DNA of 64,000 nucleotides, taken from the NCBI RefSeq assembly GCF_014982855.1, contig NZ_JADCKF010000001.1:62001-126000 (forward strand), given 5' to 3'. The translations under genes and the position numbers were made by a program. Below the pieces are notes generated by a model. The model ran no database searches. It saw only the letters and a program-made list of their open reading frames with translations, and was not told the DNA's origin. Below, piece by piece: positions 36,137 through 45,107 of this stretch (position 1 is the stretch's first letter; each line of letters opens with the position of its first letter). This DNA is from Pseudoflavonifractor gallinarum. GTDB taxonomy: Bacteria > Bacillota > Clostridia > Oscillospirales > Oscillospiraceae.

Positions 36137-36802
36137 ATGGAATCATTGGCAGCATCCCTTCTCCCCTGTCCCCTCTTCCGGGGCGTGTCCGCCGGGGAGC
36201 TCTCGGCTATGTGGAACTGTCTCCAGGCCCGGTCGGCACACTATGAAAAGGGGTGTATGATCTGGGAGGAGGGCCGCGCTGTACGGGAGGTGGGCGTGGT
36301 GCGCTCTGGAGCAGTACACATCCTGCGGGACGACTTCTGGGGCAACCGGAGCATCCAGGGGCAGGCCGGGCCCGGCGACCTTTTCGGAGAGGCCTACGCC
36401 TGCGGGGAGGAGCCCCTGGGGGTCAGCGTCCAGGCGGTGGAGGAGAGCGAGATCGTCTTCCTGGATGTGGAGCGGATTCTGACGGTGTGTCCCTCCTCCT
36501 GCCCCTTCCACGCCCGGCTGATCCACAATCTGGTGGGCGCGCTGGCCCAGAAAAACCGTCTGCTCAGCAGCAAGATCGACCAGGTCTCCCAGCGCACCAC
36601 CCGCAGCAAGGTCCTCGCCTATTTGTCCTGGCAGGCCCAGCGGGCGGGAACAGCCCGCTTTGCCATTCCCTTTGACCGGCAGGGGCTGGCCGACTACCTG
36701 GCCGTGGACCGCAGTGCCCTCTCCGCTGAGCTGGGGAAAATGCGCCGGGAGGGGATCCTGGACTTTCACAAGAACCTCTTTGAGCTGAAGGAAGAGCCGT
36801 AA
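36137..36802 (+). CDS. Crp/Fnr-family transcriptional regulator
   Basis: A 221-residue regulator with an N-terminal cyclic-nucleotide-binding-type beta roll (about 10-125, including GCMIWEEGRAVREVGVVRSGAVHI) and a C-terminal winged helix (about 150-220) whose recognition segment reads FDRQGLADYLAVDRSALSAELGKMRREGIL. The N-terminal Cys arrangement of oxygen-sensing Fnr is not seen; four Cys (residues 10, 26, 36 and others) are scattered. It lies divergent from a ferredoxin-like gene. In Clostridia such pairs often answer nitric oxide or redox stress; that is family knowledge, not shown here. Confidence 0.9.
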   Translation: MESLAASLLPCPLFRGVSAGELSAMWNCLQARSAHYEKGCMIWEEGRAVREVGVVRSGAVHILRDDFWGNRSIQGQAGPGDLFGEAYACGEEPLGVSVQAVEESEIVFLDVERILTVCPSSCPFHARLIHNLVGALAQKNRLLSSKIDQVSQRTTRSKVLAYLSWQAQRAGTARFAIPFDRQGLADYLAVDRSALSAELGKMRREGILDFHKNLFELKEEP

Positions 36803-36814
36803 TTATGCCTACTA

Positions 36815-37309
36815 GGCGGGGGCATTTGCTGCGCTCGCCGCGCGGGCCGCCTGTTCGGCGGGAACCCCTCTTTCTTTTCAAAAAGAAAGAGGGGGGAAAG
36901 AAAACGCCGGAGGGGGAACGAGGACGCTTCCCCCTCCGGACCTCCCCCTCAGTGCACCCCCGGCGGCGACGGCAGACCAGCGTCTGCGGGGTGCGTACCC
37001 ACATCCGGGGAAGCTTTCCGCCGCTGACGAGAGGTTTTGGTCTGGCGCTTTTGGTAGTCTCCAACTTCGACTGCCGTCGGGAGAGAGTACCCAGTTTACT
37101 ACCAGGCTCACCAGGTACCTCATAGGCAAACGCCATTGCCTTTGGCACAACCGACCTTTGCAATCGCAGAGACTTGAGCCCAGCCCGTTGGGGCGTACTT
37201 GAGGGGGCGCCGGGGGAACCATCCCCCGGCCCGTTCTTTCCCACCGCTTTCTTACGGAAAAGAAAGCGGTGCCCCCGCCGGGCAGGTGATGCCCGCCGAA
37301 CAGGCGCAC
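36815..37309 (-). repeat. Dispersed terminator-associated repeat, copy 4 (full length)
   Basis: Minus-strand copy between the ychF terminator and the 3' end of the Crp/Fnr gene. It is the longest copy and keeps all blocks of copy 1, including the central domain lost from copy 2. Its outer end repeats the tip motif (GCCCGCCGAACAGGCGCAC at about 37291-37309) next to the GCCGGGCAGG tip. At its other end it shares with copy 1 the sequence GCGCGGCGAGCGCA and a final GCCCCCGCC, which defines that boundary at about 36815. It accounts for the 574-base gap between genes. Confidence 0.88.
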
Positions 37310-37319
37310 TTCCCATTAT

Positions 37320-37362
37320 AAAAACCCCCGGGGCACGGAAAATCTCCGTACCCCGGGGGTTA
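37320..37362 (-). terminator. Intrinsic terminator of ychF
   Basis: Minus strand: about 17-bp stem with arms AACCCCCGGGGTACGGA / TCCGTGCCCCGGGGGTT (37345-37361, 37323-37339, one G-T pair) followed by T-rich TTTTTATA. Repeat copy 4 begins about 10 bases downstream. Confidence 0.92.
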
Positions 37363-37376
37363 CTTGTTTTTTACGC

Positions 37377-38468
37377 TTACACGTTGAAGCGGAAGAGGAC
37401 GATGTCGCCGTCGTGCATGACATACTCCTTGCCCTCGGAGCGGACCAGGCCCTTCTCCTTGGCGGCGTTCATGGAGCCGTTGGCCTTCAGGTCCTCAAAG
37501 GCCACCACCTCGGCGCGGATGAAGCCACGCTCGAAGTCGGTGTGGATCTTACCGGCGGCCTGGGGGGCCTTGGTGCCGTTGGTGATGGTCCAGGCGCGGC
37601 ACTCGTCCTCACCGGCGGTGAGGAAGGAGATGAGGCCCAGCAGGGTGTAGCTGGCCTTGATGAGGCGGTCCAGACCGGACTCCTGGATACCCAGATCCTC
37701 CAGGAACATGGCCTTCTCTTCCCCGTCCAGCTCGGCGATCTCGGCCTCCAGCTTGGCGCACACGGGGATAACCTGGGCCCCCTCCTTGGCGGCGATCTCC
37801 TCCACCTGCTTGTAGTAGGAGACGTTCTGGTAGTCGGCAAAACCATCCTCATCCAGGTTGGCGGCATAGATGATGGGCTTGAGGGAGAGCAGCTCACTGG
37901 TAGCGATGATGGCCCGGTCCTCCTCGTCACACTGGAAGGAGCGGGCGGAGTTGCCGTCGTTCATCCAGTCCCGCAGGGCGGTGAAGAGCTCCACCTCGTG
38001 GAGGAACTTCTTATCGCTCTTGGCGGCCTTCTGGGCCTTGTCGATGCGCCGCTCCACCATCTCCACGTCGGCCATGATGAGCTCGATGTCGATGATGCCG
38101 ATGTCGCGGACGGGATCGGTGGAACCCTCCACGTGGATGACGTTCTCGTCGTCAAAGCAGCGCACCACATGGACAATGGCGTTGGTCTCCCGGATGTTGG
38201 CCAGGAACTTGTTGCCCAGGCCCTCGCCCCGGGAGGCGCCCTTCACGAGGCCGGCGATGTCCACGAACTCGATGACGGCGGGGGTAGTCTTTTTGGGCTT
38301 GTAGAAGTCCGAGAGCCAGTCCAGCCGCGCGTCGGGCACGGCCACCACGCCCACGTTGGGGTCGATGGTGCAGAAGGGGTAGTTGGCGCTCTCCGCGCCG
38401 GCGTTGGTGATGGCGTTGAAGAGGGTCGATTTGCCCACGTTGGGGAGACCCACGATGCCGAGCTTCAT
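37377..38468 (-). CDS. ychF: Redox-regulated ATPase YchF (OLA1 family)
   Basis: An Obg-related P-loop NTPase of 363 residues that prefers ATP and binds ribosomes. G1 is GLPNVGKSTLFNAIT, G3 region DIAGLVKGASRGEGLGNKFL, and the family C-terminal TGS-like domain ends RSEGKEYVMHDGDIVLFRFNV. The ATG follows AAAGGA by 11 bases. It is transcribed alone, ending in a long-stem terminator. Confidence 0.97.
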   Translation of the reverse strand: MKLGIVGLPNVGKSTLFNAITNAGAESANYPFCTIDPNVGVVAVPDARLDWLSDFYKPKKTTPAVIEFVDIAGLVKGASRGEGLGNKFLANIRETNAIVHVVRCFDDENVIHVEGSTDPVRDIGIIDIELIMADVEMVERRIDKAQKAAKSDKKFLHEVELFTALRDWMNDGNSARSFQCDEEDRAIIATSELLSLKPIIYAANLDEDGFADYQNVSYYKQVEEIAAKEGAQVIPVCAKLEAEIAELDGEEKAMFLEDLGIQESGLDRLIKASYTLLGLISFLTAGEDECRAWTITNGTKAPQAAGKIHTDFERGFIRAEVVAFEDLKANGSMNAAKEKGLVRSEGKEYVMHDGDIVLFRFNV

Positions 38469-38552
38469 ATCAAAGACGTCCTTTCGGTGTGAAAATACGA
38501 AATTAGCCTATCTATTATACTGGATACCGGGGCAAAACACAAGGCTGCGTGC

Positions 38553-38588
38553 AAAAAAGCCCCCGGCTCTCTCAGAGAGCCGGGGGCC
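38553..38588 (-). terminator. Terminator of the small membrane-protein gene
   Basis: Minus strand: 14-bp stem GCCCCCGGCTCTCT / AGAGAGCCGGGGGC (38559-38572, 38574-38587) followed by T6. Confidence 0.92.
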
Positions 38589-38598
38589 GCCAAACCCC

Positions 38599-38910
38599 TT
38601 ACAGCAGGCACCACACCACCGTGTAAATCACAAAATACAGGATGGGCGGCAGGAGGATTAACAGAGAGGAGACAAAGGGCAGACTGGAAATATCCCGTTT
38701 AGGGGGTGGGGCTTCGGAAGCGACGGTGGGACTTCTGGTGTAATAGCTCAGGTTGCTCATGGTGCCATCCGTACCCACACAGCATAGGATCTCCACCAGC
38801 AGGATGATGGCCACAAAGATCTGCATGGGCCAGTGCTTCACGGTGCCGTAAATGGCGAAGAGTGCAAAGAGGACATAGTAGACGATATATCCGATGGTCC
38901 GCTTACTCAC
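38599..38910 (-). CDS. Small membrane protein, unknown
   Basis: A 103-residue protein with three likely membrane segments (about 7-24, 31-46 and 80-101) and a polar connection rich in Ser/Pro (about 52-77). No family is recognised. A GTG at 38910 is chosen because AAGGAGGT lies 7 bases before it; longer in-frame starts lack a site. It stands alone with its own terminator. Confidence 0.65.
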   Translation of the reverse strand: MSKRTIGYIVYYVLFALFAIYGTVKHWPMQIFVAIILLVEILCCVGTDGTMSNLSYYTRSPTVASEAPPPKRDISSLPFVSSLLILLPPILYFVIYTVVWCLL

Positions 38911-39040
38911 AGGGGCCACCTCCTTCAACCGACCTATACATACCACATAAATGGATGATATCTGCGGTGAAACATACCATCAATGCATGGGAAGCCCCTC
39001 CTTTTGTCAAATTTTATCATGGATGCTTGCTCCTGTAAAT

Positions 39041-39070
39041 AAAAATCCGGCCCCCGTACCGGGGGCCGGA
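39041..39070 (-). terminator. Terminator of the MarR-ABC operon
   Basis: Minus strand: 11-bp palindromic stem TCCGGCCCCCG / CGGGGGCCGGA (39046-39070) followed by T5. Confidence 0.92.
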
Positions 39071-39082
39071 AAAAAGATCGGC

Positions 39083-41257
39083 TCAGGAGAGCTGGAACTG
39101 TCCGGTGTAGAGCTGGTAGTAGCGGCCCTTCTGCTCCAGAAGCTCCTCGTGGGAACCCTTCTCCTCGATCTCGCCGTGCTCGATGACCACGATGCAGTCG
39201 GAATTGCGCACAGTGGAGAGGCGGTGGGCGATGACGAAGACGGTGCGGCCCTCCATCAGGGCGTCCATGCCCTGGGCGATGAGGGCCTCGGTCCGGGTAT
39301 CGATGGAGGAGGTGGCCTCGTCCAGGATCATGACCGGGGGATCGGCCACCGCCGCCCGGGCAATGGCCAGCAGCTGCCGCTGGCCCTGGCTCAGGTTGCC
39401 GCCGTCGCCGGTGACGAAGGTGTTGTACCCGTCAGGCAGGCGGCGGATGAAGGAGTGGGCATTGGCGATCTTGGCGGCCTCAATGCACTCCTCATCGGTG
39501 GCGTCCAGCCGGCCGTAGCGGATGTTGTCCATGATGGTGCCGGTGAAGAGGTGGGTATCCTGGAGCACCGCGCCCAGGGCGTGGCGGAGATCGTCCTTCC
39601 GGATGGACTGGACGTTGATGCCGTCAAAGGTGATCATGCCGCCTTCGATCTCATAGAACCGGTTGATGAGGTTGGTGATGGTAGTCTTGCCCGCGCCGGT
39701 GGAGCCCACGAAGGCGATCTTCTGGCCGGGGTTGGCATAGACATTGATCTTTTTCAGGATGCGCTTTCCGGGCACATAGGAGAAGTCCACATCGGTGAAG
39801 CGGACCGCGCCCTTGAGCTCGGTGAGGTAGTAGTCCTCGCCAGGCACATTGCGCACCGTGCCCCGGATAAGGTGGAGGGTGGTCTTACCGTTGGGATCGG
39901 CGTACTTCCAGGCCCAGCCGTGTGCGGAGAGCAGGGACAGGTCGGCGATGGGAGTAAGAGCCCCGTCGGCCTCCACCCGCACCCAGAGGCTCTCCTCCGA
40001 ATCCTGATGGGGGGGCAGGAGCTTGAGCCCCTCCCCTGCCCGGACGGCCTGCCCCAGCTCGATGAGGTTCCCCTCTTCCCGGAGGACGGGAACCAGGGAC
40101 ATGGCGGCGGTGCGGGGCGTCTTCCAGGCCCAGGTGTGGGGATGGCCGGAGCCGGTGTGGGCAGAGAGGGTGCCGTTGGCGTCCTTCTCGGCCGGGACCA
40201 GGGTGACCACGCCCTGGTCCTCCTCGGGCTGGGCGTCCATGGCGTCAAAGATGCGCTCGGCGCCCGCCAGGGCGGACAGGATGGTGGTCAGCTGCTGGGA
40301 GATCTGGCTCAGAGGCTGGCCCACCTGACGGCAGTAGCCCAGATACAGGGTAAAGGAGCCCAGCTTGAACCCGGCCAGCAGGGAGAGCACGCCGCCGAAA
40401 GCGGCGGTGAGGGCATAGCCCACGTTCATAATGTTCATGGAGATGGGCATGACTGCGGTGGAATAGAAGCTAGCGTTGGTAGCCGCATCCCGGTAGGTCT
40501 CATTGAGGCCCTGGAACTGCTCCTTGGCCTGCTCCTCATGGGTAAAGGCCTTGACCACCTTGAGGCCCTCGATCATCTCCTGGATGTTGCCGTTGACATC
40601 ACCCAGGGCATCCTGCTGCTTCTTGTAATACCGGCGGCTGCGTCCGCCGAAGACCTTGAAGACCAGGAAGGTGGAACCCAGAGTCAGAACAGATACCAAA
40701 AAGAGCAGAGGGCTCACCACCAGCATGACCACTACGATGCCCACGAACATGATAGCGCTGGAGACCAGGGAGACCAGACTCTGCTCCAGAGCCATCTGGA
40801 CATAGTCGGCGTCGTTGGTGAAGCGGCTCATGAGCTCGCCGTGGGTGTGCTTGTCGAAGTAGGACAGCGGAAGGGTCTGGAGGTGATCAAAGAGGTCTTT
40901 GCGCAGGCGGTTGGTGCCCCGCTGGGCCAGCTGGACCATGATGGCCGACTGGGCGTAGACCGCCACCACGCCCACCAGATAGATGCCAACCAGCTTGAGG
41001 ATATCCACAAGGAGGTCCATGGGGCCGGTATAGCCGCCGTAGGCGATGTTGTTGATGATGATGAGGTTGATGAAGGTGGAGCCGCCAATGTTGGTGCCTA
41101 CCGAGAGCAGCAGGCACACCAGCACCAGAAAAAGGGGCCACTTCCGCTTGGTAAGGTAGCCCAGCAGGCGGGAGACCGTCCGCTTCAGGTCCTTGGGCTT
41201 TTCAAAGCCGCCGTGAGCTCCCGGGCCCCGCCGGGGCGCGCCGTGTGTATTGGCCAT
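39083..41257 (-). CDS. ABC exporter half-transporter with expanded linker (second of pair)
   Basis: An exporter-type fusion of a six-helix membrane domain (about residues 25-330) with an ATPase domain (about 485-724). Walker A is GSTGAGKTT (about 518), the signature is LSQGQRQLLAIARA and Walker B reads PVMILDEATSSID. At 724 residues it is about 120 longer than its partner. The extra sequence lies at about 352-478, between membrane and ATPase domains, and holds two similar patches (HTWAWKTP near 374 and HGWAWKYADPNG near 446), so it looks like a partly duplicated insert. It overlaps the upstream ABC gene by one base (TAATG). The pair probably forms a heterodimeric multidrug or peptide exporter under MarR control. 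Confidence 0.92.
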   Translation of the reverse strand: MANTHGAPRRGPGAHGGFEKPKDLKRTVSRLLGYLTKRKWPLFLVLVCLLLSVGTNIGGSTFINLIIINNIAYGGYTGPMDLLVDILKLVGIYLVGVVAVYAQSAIMVQLAQRGTNRLRKDLFDHLQTLPLSYFDKHTHGELMSRFTNDADYVQMALEQSLVSLVSSAIMFVGIVVVMLVVSPLLFLVSVLTLGSTFLVFKVFGGRSRRYYKKQQDALGDVNGNIQEMIEGLKVVKAFTHEEQAKEQFQGLNETYRDAATNASFYSTAVMPISMNIMNVGYALTAAFGGVLSLLAGFKLGSFTLYLGYCRQVGQPLSQISQQLTTILSALAGAERIFDAMDAQPEEDQGVVTLVPAEKDANGTLSAHTGSGHPHTWAWKTPRTAAMSLVPVLREEGNLIELGQAVRAGEGLKLLPPHQDSEESLWVRVEADGALTPIADLSLLSAHGWAWKYADPNGKTTLHLIRGTVRNVPGEDYYLTELKGAVRFTDVDFSYVPGKRILKKINVYANPGQKIAFVGSTGAGKTTITNLINRFYEIEGGMITFDGINVQSIRKDDLRHALGAVLQDTHLFTGTIMDNIRYGRLDATDEECIEAAKIANAHSFIRRLPDGYNTFVTGDGGNLSQGQRQLLAIARAAVADPPVMILDEATSSIDTRTEALIAQGMDALMEGRTVFVIAHRLSTVRNSDCIVVIEHGEIEEKGSHEELLEQKGRYYQLYTGQFQLS

Positions 41258-43047
41258 TACTCCTTCACTCCTTCCTGCTGAGACTGATAGATCTCCTGAT
41301 AGATCTGGTTTGTGGCCATGAGCTCCTCATGGGTGCCGATGCCGTTGATCCGGCCGTCATCCAGGACCAGGATCCGGTCGGCATACTGCACCGAGGAGAT
41401 GCGCTGGGCAATGATGATCACGGTGGTGCCCGCCAGGTTTTCCTTAAAGGAGGCACGGATGAGACCCTCGGTGGCCGAGTCCACGGCGGAGGTGGAGTCG
41501 TCCAGGATCAGGATGGAGGGATGGCGCAGCATGGCCCGGGCAATACACAGCCGCTGCTTCTGACCGCCCGAGACATTGGTGCCGCCCTGGTCCAGCATGG
41601 TGTCAAAGCCGTCGGGCAGGTTCATGACAAAGTCGTAGGCCTGGGCGTTCTTAGCGGCCTGGATCATCTCCTCCTCTGTGGCGTCGGGACGACCCCACAG
41701 AAGGTTCTCCCGGATGGTACCCGAGAAGAGCACGTTTTTCTGGAGCACCATGCCGATGCGGGCGCGCAGCTCATCCAGGGGATATTCGCGCACATCCACG
41801 CCGTCCACCAGCACCGCGCCCTCGGTCACATCGTAGAACCGGGGGATCAGGTTGACCAGAGAGGACTTGCCGGTACCGGTGCCGCCCACGATGGCCAGGA
41901 ACTCGCCGGGCTTTACCTGGAAGTTCAGGTCCTCCAGTACGTCGTCGCCCGAGCCCTGAGCCTGATACTTGAAGGAGACATTGCGGAACTCCACCTCGCC
42001 CCGGGGAGCCTCCAGATAGAGGTCCCGCTCTTCCGCCTTGGGCACATAACCCGCAGGCAGAGGCCGCCGGGCGCCGTCCCGAATGGAGGGACGGGTCTCC
42101 AGCACCTCGTCGATACGCCGGGCGCAGGCGATGGCGCGGGAGAGCTGGAGCAGACTCATGGAGAGCATCATGACGCTCATCAGGATCTGGAAGATGTAGG
42201 TGATAAAGGAGCTCAGATCGCCGATGAGCATGGTGCCGCCCATGACCTGGCCGCCGCCGATGTAGAGCACGGCGGTGGTGGCCGCGTTCATGCTCAGAGT
42301 CATGATGGGCAGGATGAGGACCACGGTCATATCCACCTTCATGGTGGCGGCCGTCAGCTCGTCATTGGATTTCTTGAACTTGGCCTTCTCATGGACCTGC
42401 CGCACGAAGGCCTTCACCACCCGGATGGCCACCAGGTTCTCCTGGGTGGTGTTGTTGAGGGCGTCGATGCGCCGCTGCATGCGGTCAAAGAGCTTGCTGC
42501 ACGTGCGCATGAGCAGGCCGATGGCCAGCGCCATCAGCGGAATGATGACCGCCATGACCAGGGTGAGCTGGGCATTGATGGTGATAGCCACCGCGAGAGC
42601 GGCCACCAGCATCACCACGGCCCGCACCAGCATCCGCAGGGCCATAGCCACCATCATCTGAATGGCGTTGACGTCGTTGGTGGTGCGGGTGATGAGGGAG
42701 GCCGAGGAGAAGCGGTCAATGTCGGCAAAGGAAAATTCCTGGATCTGATTGAAGAGGCCACGGCGCAGATTGGCGCCAAAGCCCTGGGCGCTGATTGCGG
42801 CGAATTTGGCGCAGAACATGCCGCAGGTCATGCTGAACATGGCCAGGATCAGCATACCCAGGCCGGTCTGAAGAATGTAGGCCAGATCCTGATTGACAAT
42901 GCCTACATCCACGATGGCGGCCATGAGCCGGGGGAGAGCCAGTTCGCAGGCCACCTCCAGGATCGCCATCAGCGGGGTGAGTATGGCGTATTTCTTGTAC
43001 TCACCCAGGTATGGAAGCAGTTTTCGAAACATACCTTCTTGTTCCAT
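41257..43047 (-). CDS. ABC exporter half-transporter (first of pair)
   Basis: A 596-residue exporter half: membrane domain about 15-310, ATPase domain about 345-596 with Walker A (GGTGTGKSSLVNLI), signature (VSGGQKQRLCIARA) and Walker B followed by LDDSTSAVD. The residue after Walker B is Asp rather than the usual catalytic Glu (ILILDDSTS), the hallmark of the degenerate site in heterodimeric exporters; the partner has the usual DEATS. So one of the two ATP sites should be inactive. It is the first ABC gene after marR, 6 bases beyond its stop. Confidence 0.93.
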   Translation of the reverse strand: MEQEGMFRKLLPYLGEYKKYAILTPLMAILEVACELALPRLMAAIVDVGIVNQDLAYILQTGLGMLILAMFSMTCGMFCAKFAAISAQGFGANLRRGLFNQIQEFSFADIDRFSSASLITRTTNDVNAIQMMVAMALRMLVRAVVMLVAALAVAITINAQLTLVMAVIIPLMALAIGLLMRTCSKLFDRMQRRIDALNNTTQENLVAIRVVKAFVRQVHEKAKFKKSNDELTAATMKVDMTVVLILPIMTLSMNAATTAVLYIGGGQVMGGTMLIGDLSSFITYIFQILMSVMMLSMSLLQLSRAIACARRIDEVLETRPSIRDGARRPLPAGYVPKAEERDLYLEAPRGEVEFRNVSFKYQAQGSGDDVLEDLNFQVKPGEFLAIVGGTGTGKSSLVNLIPRFYDVTEGAVLVDGVDVREYPLDELRARIGMVLQKNVLFSGTIRENLLWGRPDATEEEMIQAAKNAQAYDFVMNLPDGFDTMLDQGGTNVSGGQKQRLCIARAMLRHPSILILDDSTSAVDSATEGLIRASFKENLAGTTVIIIAQRISSVQYADRILVLDDGRINGIGTHEELMATNQIYQEIYQSQQEGVKE

Positions 43048-43053
43048 CCTTTC

Positions 43054-43524
43054 CTAACAGAAGTCATCCGGGCCTTGAAAATCACTGCCGCGGAGGTTGC
43101 GGAGCATCCGGCGGTGGTAGCTGTTGAGCTGCTCCTGTTCTTCGGGGGAGAACCCGGCGAACATCTGCTCATCCACCTGCCCCAGGATCGTAAAGCACTG
43201 CTCAACGGCCCGGCTCCCCTTTGGGGTGATCGCGATCCGCTTGCACCGCTGGTCGGAGGGGTCTCCCCTCTTTTCCACATATCCGCTCCGCTCCAGGGAT
43301 TTGAGGGACATGGCCACGGTGGCCGGCGTGACGTGCAGGGCATCGGCCAATTCCTTCTGAGAGGCCAGCTTCCCCTGCTCGCTCCAGTGGCGGATCAGAA
43401 AGAGCATGGGAGGAGAACCCAGATCCTCCAGACCGCCGGCGTTGAGCTGTGCCTGAGCCCGCTTCTGATGGGCCCGGTGCAGGGCGTGAAACAGGATGCC
43501 AGGCATTTTACAGTTGGGTTTCAA
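43054..43524 (-). CDS. MarR-family transcriptional regulator
   Basis: A 156-residue winged-helix regulator: LASQKELADALHVTPATVAMSLKSLERSGYVEKRGDPSDQRCKRIAITPKG contains the recognition helix and the DxR wing. The TTG start lies 8 bases after GGAGGT. It heads an operon with two ABC exporter halves and most likely represses it until a drug-like ligand binds. A consensus promoter and a short palindrome that could be its operator lie just upstream. Confidence 0.93.
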   Translation of the reverse strand: MKPNCKMPGILFHALHRAHQKRAQAQLNAGGLEDLGSPPMLFLIRHWSEQGKLASQKELADALHVTPATVAMSLKSLERSGYVEKRGDPSDQRCKRIAITPKGSRAVEQCFTILGQVDEQMFAGFSPEEQEQLNSYHRRMLRNLRGSDFQGPDDFC

Positions 43525-43571
43525 TCGAGATCACCTCCCGTCCGGTGAAAGAGTCCCAGATCATCAGCATA

Positions 43572-43582
43572 CTAATGATTAG
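43572..43582. promoter_or_regulatory. Candidate MarR operator palindrome
   Basis: CTAATGATTAG, a perfect 5-1-5 palindrome, lies just downstream of the -10 of the marR promoter, near the transcription start, where a bound repressor would block initiation. Confidence 0.55.
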
Positions 43583-43593
43583 GGGGCTTACTT

Positions 43594-43622
43594 ATTTTAC
43601 GGAGGCAAGATCGATTTGTCAA
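43594..43622 (-). promoter_or_regulatory. Sigma-A promoter of the marR-ABC operon
   Basis: Minus strand: TTGACA (43617-43622), 17-base spacer, TAAAAT (43594-43599). The -35 is a perfect consensus. Confidence 0.82.
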
Positions 43623-43678
43623 CCAAAAAATTTTAAAAATTTTATGACAACCAAAGGGCTGCCCAAACCGAGACGCTT

Positions 43679-43718
43679 AGAACGCACGTTTGCGTTTTGG
43701 GTGGGGGTATGATAAAAT
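43679..43718 (+). promoter_or_regulatory. lexA promoter with SOS box
   Basis: TTGCGT (43690-43695), 17-base spacer, TAAAAT (43713-43718). The SOS box AGAACGCACGTTTG (43679-43692) overlaps the -35, giving the expected LexA autoregulation. It confirms the box form this organism uses, which supports the two boxes at 34398 and 34421. Confidence 0.82.
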
Positions 43719-43791
43719 AGCACCAGATAAGGATTTAGGTTCTCCTCGCATCGGTGCGGGGAGCAGTCGAATAGAACAGGAGGGACCTGCC

Positions 43792-44409
43792 ATGAAGGCG
43801 CTTTCCCCCAAGCAACAGCAGATTTATGAATTTATCATCGCCTTCCAGGCCGAGCACGGGTATCCCCCGTCGGTGCGGGAGATCGGCGAAGAAGTGGGAC
43901 TCAAGTCCCCCTCCACCGTCCACTTCCACCTGAAGGGACTGGAAGGGGCGGGACTCATCACGAAGGCCGAGGGCAAGACCCGGGCCATCACCGTGGTGGG
44001 CGCGCCCGCCCATCCGGTCCTGGAGGAGCTGGATCCCCGGCCCGACCGGGTGCCCGTGGTGGGCAATGTGGCGGCCGGCGCGCCCATTCTGGCCGAGGAG
44101 TGCGTGGAGGATTATCTCACCTTTGATACCGGCGGCCGCGCCGGGGAGTATTTTGCCCTGCGGGTGCGGGGAGAATCCATGCTCCGTGCGGGCATCCTCC
44201 CCGGGGACCTGGTGGTGGTCCACCGGCAGCAGGAGTGCCGCAGCGGCGAGATCGTAGTGGCCCTCTTTGAGGATGAGGCCACGGTCAAGACCCTCCGCCG
44301 GAAGGATGGAAAGACCTGGCTCATGCCGGAGAACCCGGACTACGAGCCCATTGATGGCACCTTTGCCCAGATCCTGGGGAAAGTAGTGGCCGTGGTGCGG
44401 CGGTATTAA
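43792..44409 (+). CDS. lexA: SOS repressor LexA
   Basis: Represses DNA-damage genes and cleaves itself when RecA forms filaments. In this 205-residue protein a winged helix (SVREIGEEVGLKSPSTVHFHLKGLE) is followed by the S24 peptidase domain. The cleavage site is A95-G96 (NVAAGAP), the nucleophile S129 (RGESMLRAG) and the general base K166 (EATVKTLRR). The ATG follows AGGAGGG. It leads a run of repair-linked genes (ogt, xth) that continues with only small gaps or overlaps to the UroD-family gene. Confidence 0.97.
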   Translation: MKALSPKQQQIYEFIIAFQAEHGYPPSVREIGEEVGLKSPSTVHFHLKGLEGAGLITKAEGKTRAITVVGAPAHPVLEELDPRPDRVPVVGNVAAGAPILAEECVEDYLTFDTGGRAGEYFALRVRGESMLRAGILPGDLVVVHRQQECRSGEIVVALFEDEATVKTLRRKDGKTWLMPENPDYEPIDGTFAQILGKVVAVVRRY

Positions 44410-44412
44410 GCC

Positions 44413-44871
44413 ATGGAATTCCTGGTGTTTGATACGCCGTTGGGGCAGATGGCCCTGGCGGAGGAGGGAGGCGCGCTGACTCGCCTCTTCCTCCCCGGAG
44501 AGGGGATCCCACGCCTGGTCAGCCGGGAGACGCCCCTGCTCTCGAAGGGCCGTGACGAGATTCTGGCCTATCTGCGGGGGGAGCGGCGCTCCTTTGACCT
44601 GCCCCTGGACCCCATGGGGACCCCCTTTCAGCAGGCTGTCTGGGCCGAGCTGAGGCGCATCCCCTATGGTGAGACCCGCTCCTATGCCCAGGTGGCCGCC
44701 GGGATCGGAAAGCCCAAGGCGGTGCGGGCCGTTGGGCAGGCCAATCACCGCAATCCCCTGCCCATTTTTATCCCCTGCCACCGAGTAATCGGTGCATCGG
44801 GGAAGCTCACCGGCTACGGCGGGGGGCTGGACCTGAAAGAAAAACTACTGGAACTGGAGGGAGCACGATGA
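44413..44871 (+). CDS. ogt: Methylated-DNA-protein-cysteine methyltransferase
   Basis: Repairs O6-alkylguanine by irreversible transfer of the alkyl group to its own cysteine, C122 in IFIPCHRVIGASGKLTGYGGG. The helix-turn-helix region reads YAQVAAGIGKPKAVRAVGQANHRNP. At 152 residues it is the single-domain Ogt type without an Ada regulator. It starts 3 bases after the lexA stop, so co-expression with lexA under SOS control is likely. Confidence 0.95.
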   Translation: MEFLVFDTPLGQMALAEEGGALTRLFLPGEGIPRLVSRETPLLSKGRDEILAYLRGERRSFDLPLDPMGTPFQQAVWAELRRIPYGETRSYAQVAAGIGKPKAVRAVGQANHRNPLPIFIPCHRVIGASGKLTGYGGGLDLKEKLLELEGAR

Positions 44872-45104
44872 AACGTCTGCTGGAAGCCGGAAATGCCTGT
44901 ATTGCCGAGATGGACTGGAGAGACATGGCCCTGGTCAAGTTCTGCCTGTGCGCCATGGGAATGCTGCTGGGCCTGGCCGTTCCCAAGCGGGGGCGCAAGT
45001 GGGCCGCGCTGGGGGCGGCGGTCCTCTTTGTGGCCGCCTATATTCCCCTGGTGCTGCGTTTTCTGCCCCACCTGGGCCGTGCCCTGAGCGGGCGGGAGGA
45101 CTGA
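44868..45104 (+). CDS. Small two-segment membrane protein, unknown
   Basis: A 78-residue protein with two hydrophobic segments (about 23-39 and 46-64) around a basic turn (PKRGRKWA). No function is known to me; proteins like this are sometimes labelled as phosphate-transporter permeases in Clostridia without evidence. Its start overlaps the ogt stop by 4 bases (ATGA), and it lies 3 bases before xth, so it is embedded in the lexA repair operon. Confidence 0.7.
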   Translation: MKRLLEAGNACIAEMDWRDMALVKFCLCAMGMLLGLAVPKRGRKWAALGAAVLFVAAYIPLVLRFLPHLGRALSGRED

Positions 45105-45107
45105 TCT

